The position numbers were made by a program, and so were the translations under genes. A DNA stretch of 64,000 nucleotides, from the NCBI GenBank assembly GCA_031976175.1, contig DALYLR010000011.1, positions 30,183 through 94,182 of the forward strand, given 5' to 3'. The notes below the pieces were generated by a model. That model worked only from the letters and a program-made list of their open reading frames with translations, was not told where the DNA came from and did not search any database. Positions 61,461 through 64,000 of this stretch are shown here, in pieces. Position 1 is the stretch's first letter; each line of letters starts with the position of its first letter. This stretch comes from DMER01 sp003451645 (GTDB taxonomy: Bacteria; Pseudomonadota; Alphaproteobacteria; Micropepsales; Micropepsaceae).

Positions 61461-61868
61461 TTAGCAGGGCCGGAAAGGCGAATTGGGCGACGCGCCAGGA
61501 CCGCCACGCCAGCCGGGCGGGTTTTCCCAATTCGTGCCACGTCCGCCGCGGGGGCCGGGCGGATTGTTATCCCGGTCATAGCGGCACAGATGTCCGCGCG
61601 GATAGGCATACCGCGGATAGCCATAATAGGCGCGGACCGGCGCGCGATAGGCCCAATAGGCGCCACGGCCTGGCCCGCCAACGGGACCTGGCGGGTTCCA
61701 GCGGTAGCGCGAGGCTCCGGGACCGCCCACCGGGCCTGGCGGGTTACGCCAATTGGTCCCGGGGCCGCCTGCGGGTCCTGGCGGGTTCCAGTGGCGCGCT
61801 TCGGCGGCAGTCGTTGAGATGAGCAGAATCGCACCGGCGCCAAGCGCCAGCAAATTGGCGAATGTCAT
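61461..61868 (-). CDS. Exported protein with NPPGP-GGPG repeats
   Basis: 135 residues with signal peptide MTFANLLALGAGAILLISTTAAEA. Five copies of a Pro/Gly repeat: WNPPGPAGGPG, RNPPGPVGGPG, WNPPGPVGGPG, NNPPGPRGGRG and ENPPGWRGGPG, about 16-17 residues apart, with a Tyr/Arg-rich insertion (YRAPVRAYYGYPRYAYPRG). Two Cys. Such repeats suggest an extended, perhaps elastic or matrix-associated chain. GGAGTGACCC precedes the start. Confidence 0.7.
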   Translation of the reverse strand: MTFANLLALGAGAILLISTTAAEARHWNPPGPAGGPGTNWRNPPGPVGGPGASRYRWNPPGPVGGPGRGAYWAYRAPVRAYYGYPRYAYPRGHLCRYDRDNNPPGPRGGRGTNWENPPGWRGGPGASPNSPFRPC

Positions 61869-61989
61869 GGGTCACTCCAGATGATGGTCGTGTGTGGGAA
61901 GCCTTGCGATCGCCAATCTTTCACGTACCGCGGCAGTGCTGTCCGTCGCGCGTGTTGGTCCTAAATGTGATCGCTGAACACTGCGTGCC

Positions 61990-63543
61990 TCAAGGCTGGG
62001 CAGTGTTGGTCTGGCGCTGAGCGACCGCATTAACAAGCGGCGTTGCCTTCAAGACGTCATCAAGTCTTGCTTTTTCCGCTTTGAAGGCCGCCATTGAAGC
62101 GCCCGCGAGAAGGGTCCCCGTGGGCAGCTTCACGCTTTGGCTATCGACGTGCCGGTTATTGGCAAGCACCTCGTAGTGCAAATGCGGCCCAGTCGAGCGG
62201 CCCGACGTGCCGACATAGCCGATCACTTGGCCTTGGCGGACCCTGGTTCCGGCTTTGAGGCCGCGCGCAAAGCGGCTCATATGGGCGTAGGCGGTCTTGT
62301 ACTGCCCGTCATGCTTGACGCGCACATAGCGCCCATAGCCGCCAGCCCAGCCTGCGACTTCCACCACGCCATTACCGGACGCCATGATCGGTGTGCCCGT
62401 GGGCGCCGCGAAATCGGTGCCCTTATGCATCTTGTTGAAGCCCAGAATCGGGTGTCGCCGCATGCCAAAGCCTGAGGACAGACGCGCGCCATCGATGGGC
62501 GTCTTCATCAGCATCCGCTTTCCGTTCATGCCATGGGCGTTGTAATAGTCGACTGTCTGCTCATCTGGATGGGTAAAGCGGTACAGTGGTTTGCGCTCTC
62601 CCTGCAGGGTTAGCGTGGCGTGGAGCACCGTGCCCGACTTTACCGGCGTGCCCTGATCATCATAGTAGCGGGTGAACAGCACATCGAACCGGTCGCCGGC
62701 CTGAATGTCACGCTGGAAGTCGACATCATAGGAATAGATGCGAATGAGCTCGGCAATCGCGCCCTCGGGAACGCCTGCTGCAAGGGCCGCCTGGTAGAGG
62801 CTGCCATTGATCACGCCATAGGCGCGGTCGGTGCGCTCCGTCAGCGTCTTGACGATCTCAGAGGCTTTGTAGCCGCCGCCATCGGAGCGTTCGACAATGA
62901 TATCGCGCTCGATGCTTGGTTTCAGTGCGACACTCAGCAGGACGGGGCCCGAAGGCCCGCTCGCCGCTTCTTGCGCATTCGGCAGCCGCCCGAAGGTCAG
63001 CGTGAAGTTCTGCCCAGCCTTGATCGAGGCAATGTCGTAGAGCGGCTTCAAGGCAGCGAGGACGGCTTGAACATCTGAGCTCTGCACGCCAGCTTCGGAC
63101 AGCAAGCCAGATAAGGTGTCGCCGCGCTCAATGGCGACAGTTTGAGTGTCGGGTTCCGCTGATTCCGCGTCACTGGGGTCTGCTGGCGTCACCTTCGGAT
63201 CGACTTGCGGGACAAACGCTCCCAGGGTCGGGGTGGCCGGCGGCGGATCCTCCCGCATCACCGCGGCTTGTGCCGCAGCATCGTCCAGAGCTGCGAAAGC
63301 GGCCATTGCGCCTGCGGGGTAAGCGGCCGTTGCCGCGACATATGGCTTCGTCTCGATAGAGGCGCGACCCGCGCGGTTGGACGGGTTCCATCCTGCGGTC
63401 ATCAATGGCACGCTCGATTGGCCCTGACCTGTGCCAGACATCGCCCCACCGACAGCCGCAAAGGCCGTCATAACAAGGGCGCTCATCGCAAAACTTGCAA
63501 GCAGCCAGGGCTGTTGATCGTGCGGGCCAGAGCGCAAGGTCAT
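61990..63543 (-). CDS. M23-family peptidase (LytM/NlpD type)
   Basis: 517 residues. A hydrophobic N-terminal segment (WLLASFAMSALVMTAFAAVGGAM) anchors it. A LysM/OapA-like part (VAIERGDTLSGLLSEAGVQSSDVQAVLAALKPL, IKAGQNFTLTFG) precedes the M23 domain: HPILGFNKMHKGTDFAAPTGTPIMASGNG (HxxxD) and GPHLHYEVLANN (HxH), so the zinc ligands are complete. Cuts peptidoglycan crosslinks or activates amidases. Divergent from the gene beyond the right edge. Confidence 0.9.
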   Translation of the reverse strand: MTLRSGPHDQQPWLLASFAMSALVMTAFAAVGGAMSGTGQGQSSVPLMTAGWNPSNRAGRASIETKPYVAATAAYPAGAMAAFAALDDAAAQAAVMREDPPPATPTLGAFVPQVDPKVTPADPSDAESAEPDTQTVAIERGDTLSGLLSEAGVQSSDVQAVLAALKPLYDIASIKAGQNFTLTFGRLPNAQEAASGPSGPVLLSVALKPSIERDIIVERSDGGGYKASEIVKTLTERTDRAYGVINGSLYQAALAAGVPEGAIAELIRIYSYDVDFQRDIQAGDRFDVLFTRYYDDQGTPVKSGTVLHATLTLQGERKPLYRFTHPDEQTVDYYNAHGMNGKRMLMKTPIDGARLSSGFGMRRHPILGFNKMHKGTDFAAPTGTPIMASGNGVVEVAGWAGGYGRYVRVKHDGQYKTAYAHMSRFARGLKAGTRVRQGQVIGYVGTSGRSTGPHLHYEVLANNRHVDSQSVKLPTGTLLAGASMAAFKAEKARLDDVLKATPLVNAVAQRQTNTAQP

Positions 63544-63810
63544 GCGAACCGCCGGGCGTTTAGGGCAACACTGTGTTGACTATTTATCACAATGGCCCAG
63601 AATTCGATCATACGCACGAATTGCCCGTTGAAACGATTTGAAATGTGCCGTGATCGAATCACTGCGCTCAGTCTCCGCCTTTGTCAACCGGCAACGCCCA
63701 AATTATCCACCACTGTTCAGCGCTTTTCTCCACAGCGCATCGTAAGCGCCTAGGAGTTGCCACATACTTTCCAGAGCGAGGCTTGTTGCAAAACTATCTT
63801 TAACAAGCGG

Positions 63811-63839
63811 TTGACATGAAGTGAGGAAGTAGGTAATAA
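63811..63839 (+). promoter_or_regulatory. Near-consensus housekeeping promoter
   Basis: TTGACA at 63811-63816, 17 bases, TAATAA at 63834-63839. Reads out of the window to the right. The strength suggests a highly expressed downstream gene. No gene lies between 63544 and this promoter. Confidence 0.75.
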
Positions 63840-63845
63840 ACCTAC

Positions 63846-64000
63846 CCTCGCGTTGCGCTGACAAGCTTAACGCGGTGACGTGTCCTCCGTACAGGTGGCG
63901 TTCAGGCGCTGGTTCTCGTGCCAGCGGCGGGACGTTGTTCTGTTTCGGCCGCTGATTGACAGATGTATTTTCTGGGAAGGGGGAAGTGGGTGGAGGTTTG
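63846..64000 (+). ncRNA. Structured 5' leader of the gene beyond the right edge
   Basis: About 150 bases between the expected transcription start and a perfect GGAGG at 63992-63996. It contains CGCTGG-ttctcgtg-CCAGCG (63907-63926), a 6-base stem with an 8-base loop. The combination of strong promoter, long leader and good ribosome-binding site would suit a ribosomal protein gene such as rpsU, but the coding part is not in the window and that guess is weak. Confidence 0.4.

Noticed and set aside
63544..64000. tRNA, tmRNA or 6S RNA gene at the right edge
   Set aside because: No cloverleaf, no CCA end and no tmRNA tag pattern; the segment reads better as promoter plus leader with a ribosome-binding site.

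Overview
The window is high-GC, densely packed chromosomal DNA from an alphaproteobacterium. This rests on gene content and order: a CarD regulator, 7Fe ferredoxin, S4 protein and SUV3-like helicase in a row; aerobic cobaltochelatase genes cobS-cobT next to a J-domain protein and BolA; aroK-aroB-CorC; an xerD cluster; argJ-mutT; and the DUF1178, DUF3108 and DUF4167 families that are characteristic of this class. I cannot fix the order; it could lie near Caulobacterales, Hyphomonadaceae or Micropepsales. I see no rRNA, tRNA, CRISPR array, transposase or prophage.

Layout. 1-5.25 kb (minus strand): carD (cut by the left edge), fdxA, S4 protein, large helicase with an 18-N assembly gap. 5.25-8.3 kb: an accessory pocket with four copies of a dispersed repeat, a hairpin element and one lower-GC AlbA_2-type gene. 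8.3-16 kb: methylmalonyl-CoA mutase, exported proteins of unknown role, rpmB, the mutase chaperone meaB, a DUF3108 protein. 16-16.8 kb: a type II toxin-antitoxin pair with a palindromic operator. 16.8-23.9 kb: cobT-cobS-J protein, bolA, CorC-like protein, aroB, aroK. 24-31 kb (plus strand): small membrane protein, large exported protein, xerD, a CitE/malyl-CoA lyase-type enzyme, kup, accA. 30.9-33.8 kb: two epoxide hydrolase paralogues around a membrane protein, with 4-base overlaps. 34-39 kb: secA, argJ with a histone-H1-like tail, mutT, an orphan Flp pilin. 39-51 kb: methyltransferase, comF, grxC, nitrilase, DUF1178, ubiG, lysC, ptsP, a RodZ-like protein, ispG, dipeptide epimerase, exported Cys-rich protein. 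51-58 kb: a 39-residue membrane protein, prfA-prmC, DUF4167, clpB, a methyltransferase remnant, a GST, and an XRE gene with no usable start. 58-64 kb: TonB-C protein, CapA-like protein, exported proteins including an NPPGP-GGPG repeat protein, an M23 peptidase, and at the right edge a near-consensus promoter with a structured leader ending in GGAGG just before a gene outside the window.

How it fits together. Most genes are housekeeping: translation (prfA-prmC, rpmB), secretion (secA), shikimate, arginine, lysine, isoprenoid and fatty acid synthesis, and proteostasis (clpB). A B12 theme runs through it: cobS-cobT make the cofactor, ScpA uses it, MeaB protects it. With the CitE/Mcl-like enzyme this would suit propionyl-CoA or ethylmalonyl-CoA metabolism (inference). 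I did not find a convincing undescribed multi-gene system. The points most worth a second look are the repeat-bounded AlbA_2 cassette, the start-less XRE gene, the epoxide hydrolase/membrane protein operon, the ArgJ tail, the unlisted 39-residue membrane protein and the structured leader at the right edge.
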